Below, piece by piece: positions 12,095-24,084 of a stretch of 64,000 nt of DNA. The notes under the pieces were generated by a model that had not been told where the DNA came from, ran no database searches, and saw only the letters and a list, made by a program, of their open reading frames with translations. Location of the stretch: positions 8,318,646 to 8,382,645 of the forward strand of contig CM040743.1 of the NCBI GenBank assembly GCA_022829145.1. Reading direction: 5' to 3'. The DNA comes from Albula goreensis (lineage: Eukaryota > Chordata > Actinopteri > Albuliformes > Albulidae). Position 1 is the stretch's first letter. The number at the start of each line of letters is the position of its first letter. Position numbers and translations under genes: made by a program.

Positions 12095-14929
12095 ACCTTG
12101 CATGTCTAATTGTACCTTTGAAATGAATTTTTAGCTGGCTTGGAAAAAGAATAAATTCTGAAAAGGTTTTGAAAACGAGCCCCAGGGACAGTGTACAGTT
12201 TAACGCACTGAACACTCAGCGGCGAAATGGCCCTGGAAAAAAAAAATTCTCCCCGAGATCTTTGGCTGATTAACGAGAAGCAGAATTTATGTATGTTATA
12301 TGGTATACATATACATATTATATATGTCTGCTAATAATTTACATGCAGCCCGCTGAGGCCTGCTTACACAAATGAGTCTGTCATAGTTTTAATACCATCA
12401 GGGCCATGGCTTACTGTTGTAGATGTGGTACTGCAGCTGTGTCGGTACGGCTAAGAAATTACATTCTGCATTAATCTGGCTTTGACTACTGGCCCTTTTG
12501 TGAGTCAGTCTCACTGTGTTTGGGTAAGACAAAGGATATGAAAAGGTATTTTGGTTTAACAGGTAAAAATCACCAGCTCCCCCCATTCCCATGAGACAGT
12601 GTGTTTAATGACTCCACTGCCTGGTTTTGTCTTTAGGTTTGTTGAGAGTGAGGAATGAATGAGGAATTTCAGACCATCCACCACCCCCCCCACCCCCAGC
12701 CTCACGCTCTTTTATCCATTTAACGCACGACAGATTCATTTTCAGATCCAATTCACTTAAGGTTTGAATTAATGGAAACGTTCCCTCAGGTTTTTGGAAA
12801 TGCGTTAATGCTTTCAGGGGCATCGGGGACTCGGTGCCGGAGCGATTCGCTTGCCGTCAGGTGAAAAAAAAAAAAAAAAAAACAACAGCGGGCCCCATCT
12901 CTGGATGCATGCATAAACAAGCCTGGCACACGGAGTTGGCCATGTTGTGTTGATGGGCAGAAAAGCATCCTGCATTCCTGAAATCCTATGGCAACACATT
13001 TTTGGCAGGAAATGGCGAATCAGGGGTGAAATAGAGTGTGAGTGATCTGCTCAGTGGAGCTACAAGGGCTGATGATAAGTGCCGGCCGTCTGTCCAATCA
13101 CAGGAAATCCGATTTAGCACAGCTGTGTGATACTGCTCGTGAACCAGGTCTCCTGCCTAAAGAAGGGCTCTTCGGACATGGGTTGTGTCAGGTAGGAGTG
13201 AGGGAACCATGCCAGATTCTCCCTCAGTACCTCTCTCTTCTGTGGCAGGGATGAGCTAAGAGAAACTAAAGCAGGCATTTTGCACCATCCGTTCCGTATT
13301 TCAGTAACTGCGTAGTGAGAGGGGTTTTTGGGTGCTGCGTTTATTGTTTCAGCTTTGCGTAATCCGCGTTGACTCAAACCAACTTCAGCATTTCATGCAG
13401 CATCTTTATGCCAAGGATCTAAAGTCAAGGAGAGCTCAGTTAAGCACCTTCTCCTTGCCACAGTAGACTGGTTGGGATTCAGACCCATAACCTCTTAGCA
13501 ACAGATCGAGCCTACTCTGTGTTCAATAGGACTAATTACTTAACTTTGGGCCAAAATGAAAAAAAGAGTAAAGAAAAAAATTGTGGAAAAACAATTCACG
13601 AGAAAAGCAAAAAAATATTAAATTTAAAAAATACTCAAGAAACTGAAAAATTGAACGGTAGACCAATGTAAAAAAAAAAAAAAAAAAAAAAAAAGGATCA
13701 TGAAAAATAAAAAGATTAATAATTCAATATAAATAAAAAATATGAAAGCAACTTCTACCCACTAACAGTGCTGTGATGCAGACTGTAGTGGGTTCAGTCG
13801 TCTTTGGTTGGAGATGCCGGGAACGTCCCTTGAGCCTCAGCCATTCTCTGTCTGTCCGCTCTCAGAACGCGACGTGACGTCTTTTCAAACTCGAAAACAG
13901 ATGAGACGTAGGAGCTCCCAAAAAACTCATACCGTGTGAGTGGGCGAGCGAGCCGCTTTCCTGTGCCTAACTCAACATTATAAGGGTCTCTCTCTCTCTG
14001 TCAGTTTGCCTCGCGCTAAAGTACATGTGTGTTGTGTGAAACACAGTACAGTATCACACAGTTTATGAAGATCTTGCATATGTTCAGCATATCAATTTAT
14101 TAATCTCTCTATGTGCTCTCTGACTTTGAACACGGCAAGTTTTCAGGGGTCTGTGATGAATTTAAGCTGAATTAGTAGGAAAAAAAAAAACATTTCCCTG
14201 AAGTGACTTGCTGTGCGTGACTTGCTGTCACAGTAAAAACAGTGAATCACAGACCACAAATGTTTTCAGGGAAAAGCAAGATGCGCTGTCACCAAAATTA
14301 ATATTTGCCTAAACTTTTCTAAATGCCTAAACAAAAGATCGCAAGGACCTGTGAAATAACTGCACCCTGGTTGAAGACCCCTCAACGTAATAAAATGTTT
14401 GGAGAGTACAAAGGCTTCTAGTATGCTGTGCCTACCAAATGCTAACAAAACAAACAGTGGGTGTCTGTATCCCCAGGTAACAGCTTGACAAAAAATGCTA
14501 TGACATCTTTATCCAATACTCCCACAGACCATAATGACGTCTGTATCTACCGCAACGCTACATGAAATTATGTATAAAATCAGATGACATATGCAGTAGA
14601 TTGTATCAGGTATGCATGTGATATTTCATATGAAAAATTGATAATATGATGGATATAACCATTTAATGAGTAAGTTTAGGAACCCCGGGAAGCGGTTTAC
14701 ACTGGTACAGTGTTTTGTTTGGCTCTTTGTGACATTTTTACTAGAGAGCAGCTCTTTGGCATCAAAATAACTCCACCTGAACTGGCGTGTCAGGAAGTGT
14801 AACAAAAATAAACACGGAGTTAAAAAAAGGGGGGAAAAAAGTCTCACAATAGCTTGATTATTTTTAGAGGGCTGACCAAAGTTTGGAGCTGGGTTTTTGA
14901 CGTAGATGTTCAGCCTCACGTGGCTCAGG

Positions 14930-15740
14930 AAGTCCCCGGCCTCCTGGACCCGCATCTGTCCCGTGGCCTCTTGATCGGCGTGGCCCTTCTGTGTGAGAGC
15001 CGTGGGCTTGCATTCTTTCCGTGTAGAGGAATGTGCCGGACTGGGGCGACTGGTGTCACGGCAACGTCAGCGGCAGCCTTTGAGAAATCTCGATCGCAAT
15101 CTCCACCTGACGCATCAGGTGAGCGGCCGACCTGCAGGGACACAATAAAGGGGGCGGGGCTTTGTGTACTAAAATATGGATGTTTGGGGCGTTGGGGTGG
15201 GGGGGTTGAGAACGGCGGTCCGACTGTAAGGTGGGTGTGGAGCCATTGGGTTGACACACCCAACTTGTTAGGTGTAGGCGACGCCCCACCCCGCCACAAA
15301 GCAGGGGTTACGTTCTGCGGCTGGAGCCTTACAAAACACAGCCTGACGGAGCCGTCATGGCAGGTTGTCGTCAGACAGGTCGGGCCGCATTGCAGAGGCG
15401 CTCGTTTCTGTGATGTGCTGGTTTCCCACAGGCCGGCGTCATACGAGACTCGGTCCGGGCGTCATCCACACTTTTATATCGCCTCAGTGGCCCGTGGCGG
15501 GGAAGCCAATCCTGCTGTCGCTGGCGTTAAACCTCTCCCAAAACAATCGAGCTCATGCTGATCCTTGGGCAGCGCTGTCTTGGATAACGCCTGCCAGGGA
15601 CTTGAGTTTCAGTATGAACGGCTGCGAATGCTCCGTGGCTCTCGAGTCAGGTTGCGTGACACGGATGCTTTCCGCACGAATCGATGTTCTCGGGGCCTGC
15701 AGGGTGTGACGTCGTTACTGAGGTGTGGAGCCAGGAGCTG
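14930..15740 (+). promoter_or_regulatory. CpG-rich block, candidate promoter/noncoding exon
   Basis: CpG dinucleotides are clearly denser here than in the AT-rich flanks, for example TCGATCGCAA, GCGGCCGACC and CCGTGGCGGGG. A strong donor-like CAG|GTGAGC lies at 15118/15119, inside the richest part. Together these are what a noncoding first exon of mef2d would look like. No TATA box or transcript evidence fixes a start site, so this is an inference from composition and one splice-like motif. Confidence 0.3.
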
Positions 15741-16165
15741 TGATGGTTAAAAAGATGAATAGAGGCCTACGTAGCAGGCCCAATTACGCACTAAATAGAG
15801 TAATCTGGTTTTACCGCAGTTTAACCAACCAATCAAACCTGTTCTTATTTTCAGTTGTCTTGTTTGTGTGCGTGTGTGCGTGGACATGTTTTTTGGTATC
15901 ATGGTTACATGTCTTGCTCCCGTTGCTGTGGTTCCTGGGACATGTAATAGCCTGTATGTATTCTCGAAGAATGTAAAGCAGAAGTGCACATACTGACAGT
16001 GTGGCCAAAGGTAGCTGTACCAGAGAAGAATTTGCATTCGAGGTTCTGTAGGAAGGGAAGGGGCAGCACCGTAGCTAACATGGTAAGTGAAGCTGTGAGA
16101 GTTAAGAGATAGGGTCAACAGTGATGACAGAGTGGTGTTTGGGATGTGGGAAAGCCTGTATCCAA

Positions 16166-16211
16166 ACACACACACACACACACTTAAGCACCCTAATATA
16201 CAGGCACCTGT

Positions 16212-16263
<52 letters not shown>
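16166..16263. repeat. (CA)n followed by (TG)n, able to form a hairpin
   Basis: A short (AC)n run at about 16166-16183 is followed 30 nt later by a pure (TG)n run at 16214-16263. The two are complementary, so the transcript could fold locally. Confidence 0.85.
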
Positions 16264-16264
<1 letters not shown>

Positions 16265-16344
16265 GGTGTCTGTCTGTGATGGTGTCATTGGGGTGTGTGT
16301 GAATGTGCGTGTGCATTGTGAGCTGTCACTATGAAGAGGCCACA

Positions 16345-16541
16345 GAGGGACATTAAGGGGCCTTTACCCAGGGGGTTGCCGGGTTGAATCCGTCAAGAGC
16401 TCTGACTCTGCAGCTCTGTTCAGGGTACATGGCCTGCCTTGCCTCAGTGCAGTGCCCAGCTGCGCAAGTCGCTAACACCTAACATGTAACTCACTCTGAA
16501 TAAGAGATTCTGCTAAATAAATAATGAAATGCCTTTAAATA
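16345..16541 (+). mobile_element. Degenerate tRNA-derived SINE
   Basis: A B-box-like GGGTTGAATCCG is followed by TACATGGCCTGCCTTGCCTCAG. The tail reads GTAACTCACTCTGAATAAGA followed by GATTCTGCTAAATAAATAATG, the standard fish SINE end ('…ctctgaataagagcgtctgctaaat'). The promoter half is badly decayed. Confidence 0.7.
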
Positions 16542-17889
16542 TTTTAGCGGTGACAATGTTGAGAGAGTCCCTGTGTCTTTTTGCAAGGCATATTGCCAGG
16601 TCTGAATTGTGTATATGTGTGTGTGTTGATATGTGCGTCTGTGTTTATTGATATGCAAGCTTGTGGTTGTGTTATTTTGTACATGGGTATCTGCCTGTCT
16701 GTGTGTTCCTGCAAGCTCTGCTTGCCTTATACATGCTACAAATGTGATCACTTGTAGATGAAAATAATTTTTAGAAATGTCTTTTATGGTATTACAAAAA
16801 AAGTGCGTATGGGCAGATACATTGGTGACCGGTTTAATTTGCTTGCTAATTAATAACATTTGTGTGTGACCCAAAAAAAAAGCCTTTTGTTGGTTGAGTC
16901 ATCGCTCAGAGATACACAGATAGATAGCTTCTGTATCACCCTCCTCCTCCCTCTCCTGTGACATCAATGTGAGTAAAAAAAACACAGGGCCACCTTTGTA
17001 CCGGCGGGTTTTTGTATCACTGTCCGACAAATTAACGGTTTAAGGAACACTGATCCTCAAGGACCCATTGAAAAGAGGGCTTTTGCAAAAAACAAAGAGT
17101 CTTTCAGAGAAGGTTATAATGAAAGGGCATTGACGTGAGGGGGAAAGTACCACTTAAAGAAGGGGGGGGTGTTGTTTGAGATCCTGGAATATAGAAGTGA
17201 CCCCCGCCCCCACCCACCCCCCACCTCCCCCAAGGGCTACAGCTCTCTGTAAGATCCCATTTGAGAAGAGCCGGAGGCTTTGCTTTCAGGAGAGGATCAG
17301 TGGGTGCCATTATCATAGACCATGCGTGTCCTATTCAAACTTCTAATTAACGCAGCTGTTTCTATGGACAGACCCTTTTGAGAAACAAGATTGGGGAACG
17401 TGGTTAGCTGCGCGTAGAGGGGATCAACCAGGCCGAATCTCTGTTTGTCAGCCTCCAAGCACGACGTGTCTGCGCAGTTATACTTCCCTGAGCCTCACAT
17501 GCTGGGCTCGAGATGGTAATACGCACATTGATAGGTTAACACACTGATGTGAGACAAGTGCACCCAAGTTTTAGGGGTGCTCTTTACTACTGAAGCAGCA
17601 GCCCCTTAATTCATGAGCCCAGATGTCGTGTAGGTGTGGGTTCCAGTTGGATGCAGCGATTCAGGACAACTCGGCTGTTAATCTGTGCCAGAATGATAAA
17701 AATAAACTTGTCGGCGTAAACTCGGTAGAAACCAACAAGATTGCAAGAGCCAAATCTCTCGAGCAGTAACTTCCCTTTTCCAAGTTCTGTGGAACTGCAG
17801 CTCTCAGAGAGGCTGGAGGGGATGGGATGGGTCATGAGATGCTCTGAGTGTCTGAGTAGCAATGTGCTGAAACGGCCAGGGAAATAGAC

Positions 17890-18005
17890 TGAGAGTTCCC
17901 AGGTCTGGGCTCTACCATTTTACCCATGATCAAGGTGCTGTACCTCAGCTGCCTTCACTAAATAACCAACTGTATCAATGGCTGGAGTGTAAATGAATGT
18001 ATACC
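17890..18005 (+). mobile_element. SINE fragment (body region)
   Basis: The segment TACCCATGATCAAGGTGCTG followed by TACCTCAGCTGCC, and AACTGTATCAATGGCTGGAGTG followed by TAAATGAATG, matches the body of the same SINE type ('cccttgagcaaggtacttaacc … tataaatgg'). Head and tail are missing or unrecognisable. Confidence 0.5.
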
Positions 18006-18947
18006 GTATTATTCACTCTTACCGTACATTGCCGTGCATGCTGTGTGGTTACCTCAGATTTTGATCTGAGTCAAACTAAGCACCAATAAGCCAGTTACAA
18101 TTCCTAGTAATACGTAGACTGTACATGAGGTTCTTTTGACATTAAAATGATTAGGTGTATGTAGTAATAAAAATTCATATTAGGTCACAAAGATTGACAG
18201 CTACATCTTAAGAGTGAAAACTGTGTTGTCCTCCAGTACATAAAAAGGCAGTTTTGGCCTTTGGAAGCGGGCGGTCGCCATGGCACTTGGACACCAGCTC
18301 TGCTGTCTCTCTTCCCAGGCCTGGGCAGGCCTGTCTGCGCATGTCTCTGTAGCCCTGTTTAAAAGGTGCATCTGTGCTCAGGCTCTGTGGTCGGAGCGTA
18401 GCTGTTTTGACTGTGCAGATAAAGATCTGGCCCCAGACAGGAAGCGGCCTGTGAGTGCTGATGACGCTGAGGTTTTGTGGCCGGAGCGGTGTGGTCTTGT
18501 CTGATGAAGGTGGCTGCTCACATAGCGAGGCCATCGCGGCCCGATCAAACCACCGCCCTCGACAGGCCAGGTCGGGGTCCTGCTCCATCATCTCAGGAGG
18601 AGGTAGGGGCGTGTCCTGCAGACAGGCCCGTACTTCCTCTTTTTCCTTATCCATCAGTAGTTCCTCTGAACAGCAGTTATGTATGTTTTGTCATTGCATA
18701 ATCGCATCAACCTGAAATTCAACCATTTTTTTATGTAATCAATATTCAAAACTTATTTTGAATTTTTGACCCATGAAGTTCTTCAGGGTTTGGGAGCTGA
18801 ACAGCTGAGTTTTTTGGATGTATGTTTATCAGTTGCATGTTAAAAAGGTCCCACAGGTTTGGAAAGTAATTGTGCATTTCTGTCTAAGAGAAAAACTTTT
18901 ATCTACAATCAGTGCATTCAAAGCACACACATGCCTGTGTATGTGGA

Positions 18948-19006
18948 CACACACATATATATATATATGTATATATATACATATACATATATATGCACAC
19001 GCACAC
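18948..19006. repeat. (CA)/(TA) microsatellite, self-complementary
   Basis: CACACACATATATATATATA is followed by TG/TA repeats and then CACACGCACAC. The (TA)n core is self-complementary. Confidence 0.85.
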
Positions 19007-19519
19007 ATACATTCGCTCACACATTCTCCGTGCCTAGGCCAAAAACAGGCGGGTCACTAGGTTGACTCATTTTTCAGCAGAAGTGGGAACAGAAAGTGAG
19101 GGCGGGGGCTGGCGTGTAAATCATACGATGGCGAAAAGGGCCTTCCTGCCCCCTACCCCCTCACCACCCCCCAGCTCTTCGCTAAAGAGCAGCAGTGTTT
19201 GGTTGAGAGCAGTGGGAGAGCACAGAGGGATGCAAAGTTCTAAGAAAATTATTTATTATTAGTCATTTTGTCATTGCTACTGTTATTAGGTTTTCTTCCT
19301 CCACACCTATGATATATTATAAACTCTGTTTGGTAGAATTTTTATTTATTTAATGATTTATTAATGTAATTATGAATCATTTTTTTATTTATTGCTTTGG
19401 GAACATTGATGTGTCTTTAAACAGGCATGCGAGTGAACCACGCACTGAATTTGTATAAACAGCTCACAGAATGAGGAAGTAATGACGGCTCTGTCCTGTA
19501 GTGCCGCCCCCTTCAGCCG

Positions 19520-19559
19520 CTCTCTCTCTCTCTCCCTCCCTCTCTCTCTCTCTCTCTCT
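19520..19559. repeat. (CT)n microsatellite
   Basis: About 40 nt of CT repeats with CCCTCCC interruptions. It lies just upstream of the paired MEF2 sites. Confidence 0.9.
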
Positions 19560-19597
19560 ACCATGTGCTCTCTCTCTCTTATGTACACAGTCTGGAT

Positions 19598-19621
19598 TTA
19601 TATATAGTGCTCTATTTTTAA
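19598..19621 (+). promoter_or_regulatory. Two adjacent MEF2 consensus sites
   Basis: TTATATATAG (19598-19607) and CTATTTTTAA (19612-19621) both match the MEF2 consensus YTAWWWWTAR exactly and are separated by four bases. The first also resembles a TATA box. They lie about 1.3 kb upstream of the start exon. MEF2 genes are known to be autoregulated in some vertebrate tissues, so this pair is a reasonable autoregulatory candidate. The motif matches are seen directly. The function is inferred. Confidence 0.45.
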
Positions 19622-20404
19622 GGCCCTACATTTTCTGATCCGCAAATAGTAAGTTGCAGGTCTTAAAATGCTTGCCGGCTGCCTGTGTTGCCATTCCAGG
19701 GTTATATTTGTTCATTCATTCATTCTTTCATTCATTAGTTCTCTCTCTCTCTTTTAATCTCTCTCCTTCCCTCTTACTCTGTCCCTCAGTCACACACACT
19801 TGCGCGCACGCACACACACCATCTCTCTCTCTCACTCTGTTTATTTCACGCATATGCTTTCCGTGCCACTCGTGACCAGAGGCCCGCCGTCAGTGCTGGG
19901 CGTGGGCCAGGCGTTTACAGAGCCGCAGACTGAAGGTGGCCGCCCCCTCACCAGTCAGCCCGGTGAACACATGTGCATCAAGTGCACGCTGTCAAATGCA
20001 CACAGTCACTCATAGCTTTACTTCCAATAAGACCCACTTAAGTCTCTGGAAGTGCAATTCAGTCAGAACAGACATGGCATTGTAACGTTATGTGCTTTGA
20101 CTGTGCTGTGTTTTATTGGAGTTGAGCTAACGTGTCAATTGTTCTTTTGACTCCGCAATAGAGAGGCACATATCCTAAATATGGCCTGAAGTCTGTTTTG
20201 ATTTAATCGCGCATGCCCTGAAAGAAGACGAAAGTGCATTTGATTGATTCTGTCCAGTGGAATGACTCAATTTGAGGAGACGCAAAGACCTATGAGAGTG
20301 TTCAAACATACTGGGCTTTGGAAGGTTTCACATGGGAGTGTGTGTGTGTGTGTGTGGGGGGGTTTGCTGCAGTGTCCGTTCTCTGTATTTATTAAGTGGT
20401 TTGC

Positions 20405-20645
20405 GTTCCCAGGTATCCGGTTTACTAATGCTACGCTGCGTTGAGGTAGCGTAGTGCAGTTTTGTGAAGTTCGCAGCCCCGCGGATGTCTTAACGAGGCC
20501 GACAGCGAGGACACGCGCTCTCATTACGCGCCGCGGTGCAAGCTGTCCTCGCTGCAACACCAACCCCCAGGGGAAGGCCCCCCACTGCCTCCGCCCGCGC
20601 ACTGGCATGTCACTCCTGCTCGGCGAACAAGTGGCACCCGAGCTG
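20405..20645 (+). promoter_or_regulatory. CpG-rich candidate proximal promoter
   Basis: About 20 CpGs occur in roughly 190 nt (20460-20645), including ACGCGCCGCGG and CCGCCCGCGC, against a CpG-poor background. The segment ends about 290 nt before the start exon. It may be an alternative promoter, a flanking CpG shore or a conserved enhancer. No initiator or TATA element is evident at its 3' edge. Confidence 0.3.
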
Positions 20646-20853
20646 AAAGAAATGTCTGCTTTCTGCACATCTGCGCTGACAAAAAAAACTACTCATCTCA
20701 GCTAAAATGAAAATTACAGAGAGAGTTCAGCGGATGCAGAGTGCACAACTGCAAAATAAATAATAAAAAAAAATGTGATTGAGATATTGGCATTGATTTT
20801 CATCATCCCTCTCTCCTTCCTCTCTCCCTTCTCCTTCCTCTCTCCCTCTCTCC

Positions 20854-20895
<42 letters not shown>

Positions 20896-20933
20896 TCTCC
20901 TTCGCTCTGTCTTTCTCTCTCTCTGGTTTACAG

Positions 20934-21312
20934 GAGTAACGCAAGTCCAGCTCTAACCGTCCGTCCAGAGAGGGGGGAGAGGAACCTGAATCCGGTCACG
21001 CGCCCCCTCCCTGCTTCAGCCCGGACCATGAACTAAAGCCCCCCCCTCCACCCGCCAGCCTCTGCTCTTATTCCTTCCTCCTTCATTTTTCTTTTCTGGC
21101 CCCCACCCCCCCACACCCCCGTGGGAGTGCGGGAACACCCAGCCCCGGTGGACCGTAGGCAGGGGGAGAACGAACGAACAGGCCAGAGAAAAAAACCCCG
21201 GTCACCCGGCAACGCAACCGCCACATCCCCTCTCCCCCTTCCCCCCCGCCCCGCTGCCTCGTCTGAGAGCCACGCCCGCCTGCGACCCGCCTGCCACCCA
21301 TCCGCCGCAGCC
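20934..21312 (+). other. mef2d: mef2d 5'UTR part of the start exon
   Basis: The exon begins after a textbook acceptor: a (CT)n-rich polypyrimidine tract at 20808-20929 ending TTTACAG at 20933. The UTR is about 379 nt, GC-rich and C-rich. It contains only one upstream ATG, at 21028, in context ACC-ATG-A with A at -3, and that frame closes after one further codon (ATG AAC TAA, 21028-21036). The main ATG at 21313 sits in GCCGCAGCCATGG, a strong Kozak context. Confidence 0.8.
21028..21036 (+). other. Two-codon upstream ORF (Met-Asn-stop)
   Basis: ATG AAC TAA lies 277 nt before the main start codon, with A at -3. It is the only ATG in the visible 5'UTR. Minimal uORFs of this kind can terminate ribosomes early and tune reinitiation at the downstream ATG. 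Confidence 0.6.
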
Positions 21313-21366
21313 ATGGGGAGGAAAAAGATTCAGATCCAGAGAATCACGGACGAACGCAACAGACAG
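21313..21366 (+). CDS. mef2d: mef2d coding exon 1: start of the MADS box (residues 1-18)
   Basis: The 54 coding nt give MGRKKIQIQRITDERNRQ and end at CAG|GTGAGT, phase 0. GRKKIQI is the N-terminal DNA-contacting arm of the MEF2 MADS box. RITDERNRQ, rather than MEF2A's RIMDERNRQ, is the MEF2D (and MEF2C-like) form. The ATG was chosen because all MEF2 proteins start at this residue and because the Kozak context is strong. The exon end at codon 18 is the position conserved in all vertebrate MEF2 genes. Confidence 0.98.
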
Positions 21367-22831
21367 GTGAGTCTCCGCCCCCCTCTCCCCTTCCGCTTCC
21401 TGCGCTTCCTCCCCCGGTAGTCTGGCCTCCAGACACTCCATCACATACAGAGCATCTGGACGGCACAGTGAGCTGTTCCGGCCATGGGGTCCTGTGGTCC
21501 GCATGGTTCCAGCAGATTTCTGATGGTGGATTCGGTTCGTCATTTTACAAGCATGCACAATTGCGGGACTCCTAAAAAGACGTAGCTGACTGGTAACATG
21601 AGTAGCATGTGCAGCTTACATCTTTTTTATGTACAGTCCATACGGCTGGATGATTTACTGAGGCAATTAAACACCTTGCTCACAGGTACAGTGGCAGCGC
21701 AGTACCTACGAATGAAATCTGAGTCACAAGCTCAGTTCCCGAACCATGACGGATGAAGCTTGTGTCGCTACACACTTTGTAAAGCAGGGTTGGGGAGATC
21801 ACATTTTGTGACAAGACATTCTAGTGCTGTATTGCGAGATGAGTTTGTGACGATTCGCAAAGGAGGTGCAACCAAGGACAGAACATTTATTGTCACGTAA
21901 ATTGTCCTTGGATCTTGCCCCCAACCTTCTGGTGAAATTCCCATAATGCATCATATCGGAATGTTACTGCCTCTGCAGTAGAAAGGTGGAACTCTCAGTG
22001 AGGTAATGCTCATGTGAGACTGTGCTTCTGGGGGTTTGGCCAGCCACAGCAGGCAGGTGAGAGACCCCACCCTCAGTGGCTGTGTCGCATGTAACAGGGA
22101 GGTGAGAAAGCCAAAGGGTCTCTGGAGTAAGGGTGACGTTGAGTACTCAGCCTACTTCGTCTGACTCTGGTCAGCCGATCGAGTTACAGGTCATGTGACT
22201 TAGTCATGTATGAGTCATTGGTCTATTGCAGTTGGTTGTGGAAGCTGATTTCCAGAACTAAGATTTGTGTGTGTTTGCTTGAGATTCTGTGTTTTCTGGT
22301 CACATGAGAGATCATTCTGTTTGTATGTTTTTCGCTGGTTGTTTCCCAGAGCGGAGGTCTGCTCTTGTGTTTATGTGTGTGTGCGTGTGTGTGTGTGTAT
22401 TTGTGTGTCGGTGGGTGTATTTATTTGTGCGGTTTGTGCTAATGTCAGTAAACAAGGATCTCGCTGCTGGTTAGTTTGTTGGCCACAAAATGAGAGTAGT
22501 CTATTTATGAACATAAGGCGACAATTAATGAATGTGGGGACAAGTCAGATTAAAAAAGGAGTAAAATTCTTTAAATTGGTGTGTTTTGATGCCACGGTTA
22601 CAGTTACCCTCATTTCAGGTTTCCCAGAAACCAATCACATCCAACTTAAGACTTATGAGGACACATCTAAGCCTGACAAATGACTGTCCCCAGTGTAGCA
22701 TAACACCACCCAGTCTATAGGATGCTCTTGGCTAAAAAAAAATCATGCTCCTGTGTTGGTGAGACTCTTCCGAGCTAGAAAATATTCATGTGAATCTGAA
22801 CAGTATGTAGACAAAGGCAAAATTTGTCCAT

Positions 22832-22879
22832 CATGAACTCTAGGAGACTTTGATTTTGTCACATGAACTCTAGGAGACT
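22832..22879. repeat. Two copies of an 18-bp motif, period 30
   Basis: CATGAACTCTAGGAGACT occurs identically at 22832 and 22862, followed by TTTGATTTTGTCA after the first copy only. Confidence 0.85.
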
Positions 22880-23599
22880 GTAGTCAACACTTCGATTGAA
22901 CAAACACAGCTAAAGTTTGTACCTCTATCAGCCAAAATTCAGATCCTGGCTAAGAGCAAGAATGCCGACCCGGATGAGGCCTGAACCGACCGTAATTCAA
23001 GGCCCTCCCCAACCCTCATCCCCCCAACGTAGGGCCCTACCTCGTCAAAAAGCCACGGGTTAACTAAAGCGAGGTGTTTTTACACTGCTCTTGGGTTCTC
23101 CAGCGATCGCCCCTGTAACCCCAGAGGCCTGGATTACAGCTACTATCATCATTGTTGCCACCTTTTCACAGCTCTGCCAGACCGTTTCCCCGTCAGCTCA
23201 GAGCTCTGCCTGCTGAGGCCTTCCTTCTCCCCAACGTCCGTCAGAATGCCAACAAAGGCAGAGCGAACACAAAACGCCCCGAGACCTTTTGGCAACATTG
23301 TGGTTACATTCCCAATTGATTGGGAGATAATGACCGTGGCACAGTCAAACGACCTTAGCCTGTCGTCAAACTGGACTTTCTACAGTGTTATTTTTTATTA
23401 TTATTATTTTAATGTTTATTTGAATAGGGACAATACCAAGCGACATGGCTTCATTACTGGCAGTTTACACCAGGCTTACATAACTGATGTTCTGCATACA
23501 GAGATTTTAGCTGTTGCTAGTTTCCAACTCCTGTCCCTAGTTAGGCTTTTTTTTGTTTTTATTTTTATTTAAAATAAAACACAAAGTGTGTCATGTGTT

Positions 23600-23790
23600 T
23601 CAAAGTGTTTTTCTATTTCAAAATGAAGAGAACACATTTCTAATGATGTGTGCACTTGTCTTCTAATACCATAAAATTACTCAGATAAAGTTCTTGTTGA
23701 AATGTAAAATCTGTTTTGACTGAATTGTAAATGCCCCTAAAGATAGTATGGGCCAGATTCAATCAAATGAGCTTAGTTTCCTCTCCGCCA
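23600..23790. mobile_element. Diverged direct copy of a foldback element
   Basis: This segment aligns with 24575-24740: AATGAAGAGAACACATTTCT against AATGAAAAGAACGCATTCCA, AATGTAAAATCTGTTTTGACTG against AATGTAAAATCTGTTTGATTG, and a shared 'gattcaatcaaatg … cttagt' element in opposite orientation at the end. It looks like a second, older insertion of the same non-autonomous element family. Confidence 0.55.
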
Positions 23791-24084
23791 AGTCATCAGC
23801 AGCATCGTCCCGTCCATTTAACATACATAGATCTTATTTTGAAGTCATGCCGTGACGGGAGTGTATCTATGTGTTTTAGTCAGTGTTCAAACCCCACACC
23901 AGCTCTGTTTCTCCTTTATTCTTTCTCATCTGTCTCCCTTTCATCCCTACTGTCCCAAATGAACGTGCAAAAATGTGAAAGGAGACTGGGGTTTCACATT
24001 TCACCTTCCCACTGTTTTTTATTCATTTGTGTGTACCATAAATATCTTCCACCACTGTATTTTCTTAAGTTCTTAGTTAGTAAA

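Noticed and set aside
14854-15561. A 235-codon open frame in CpG-rich sequence.
   Set aside because: No recognisable domain, no conserved codon pattern, and equally long frames on the opposite strand. It is explained by high GC content.
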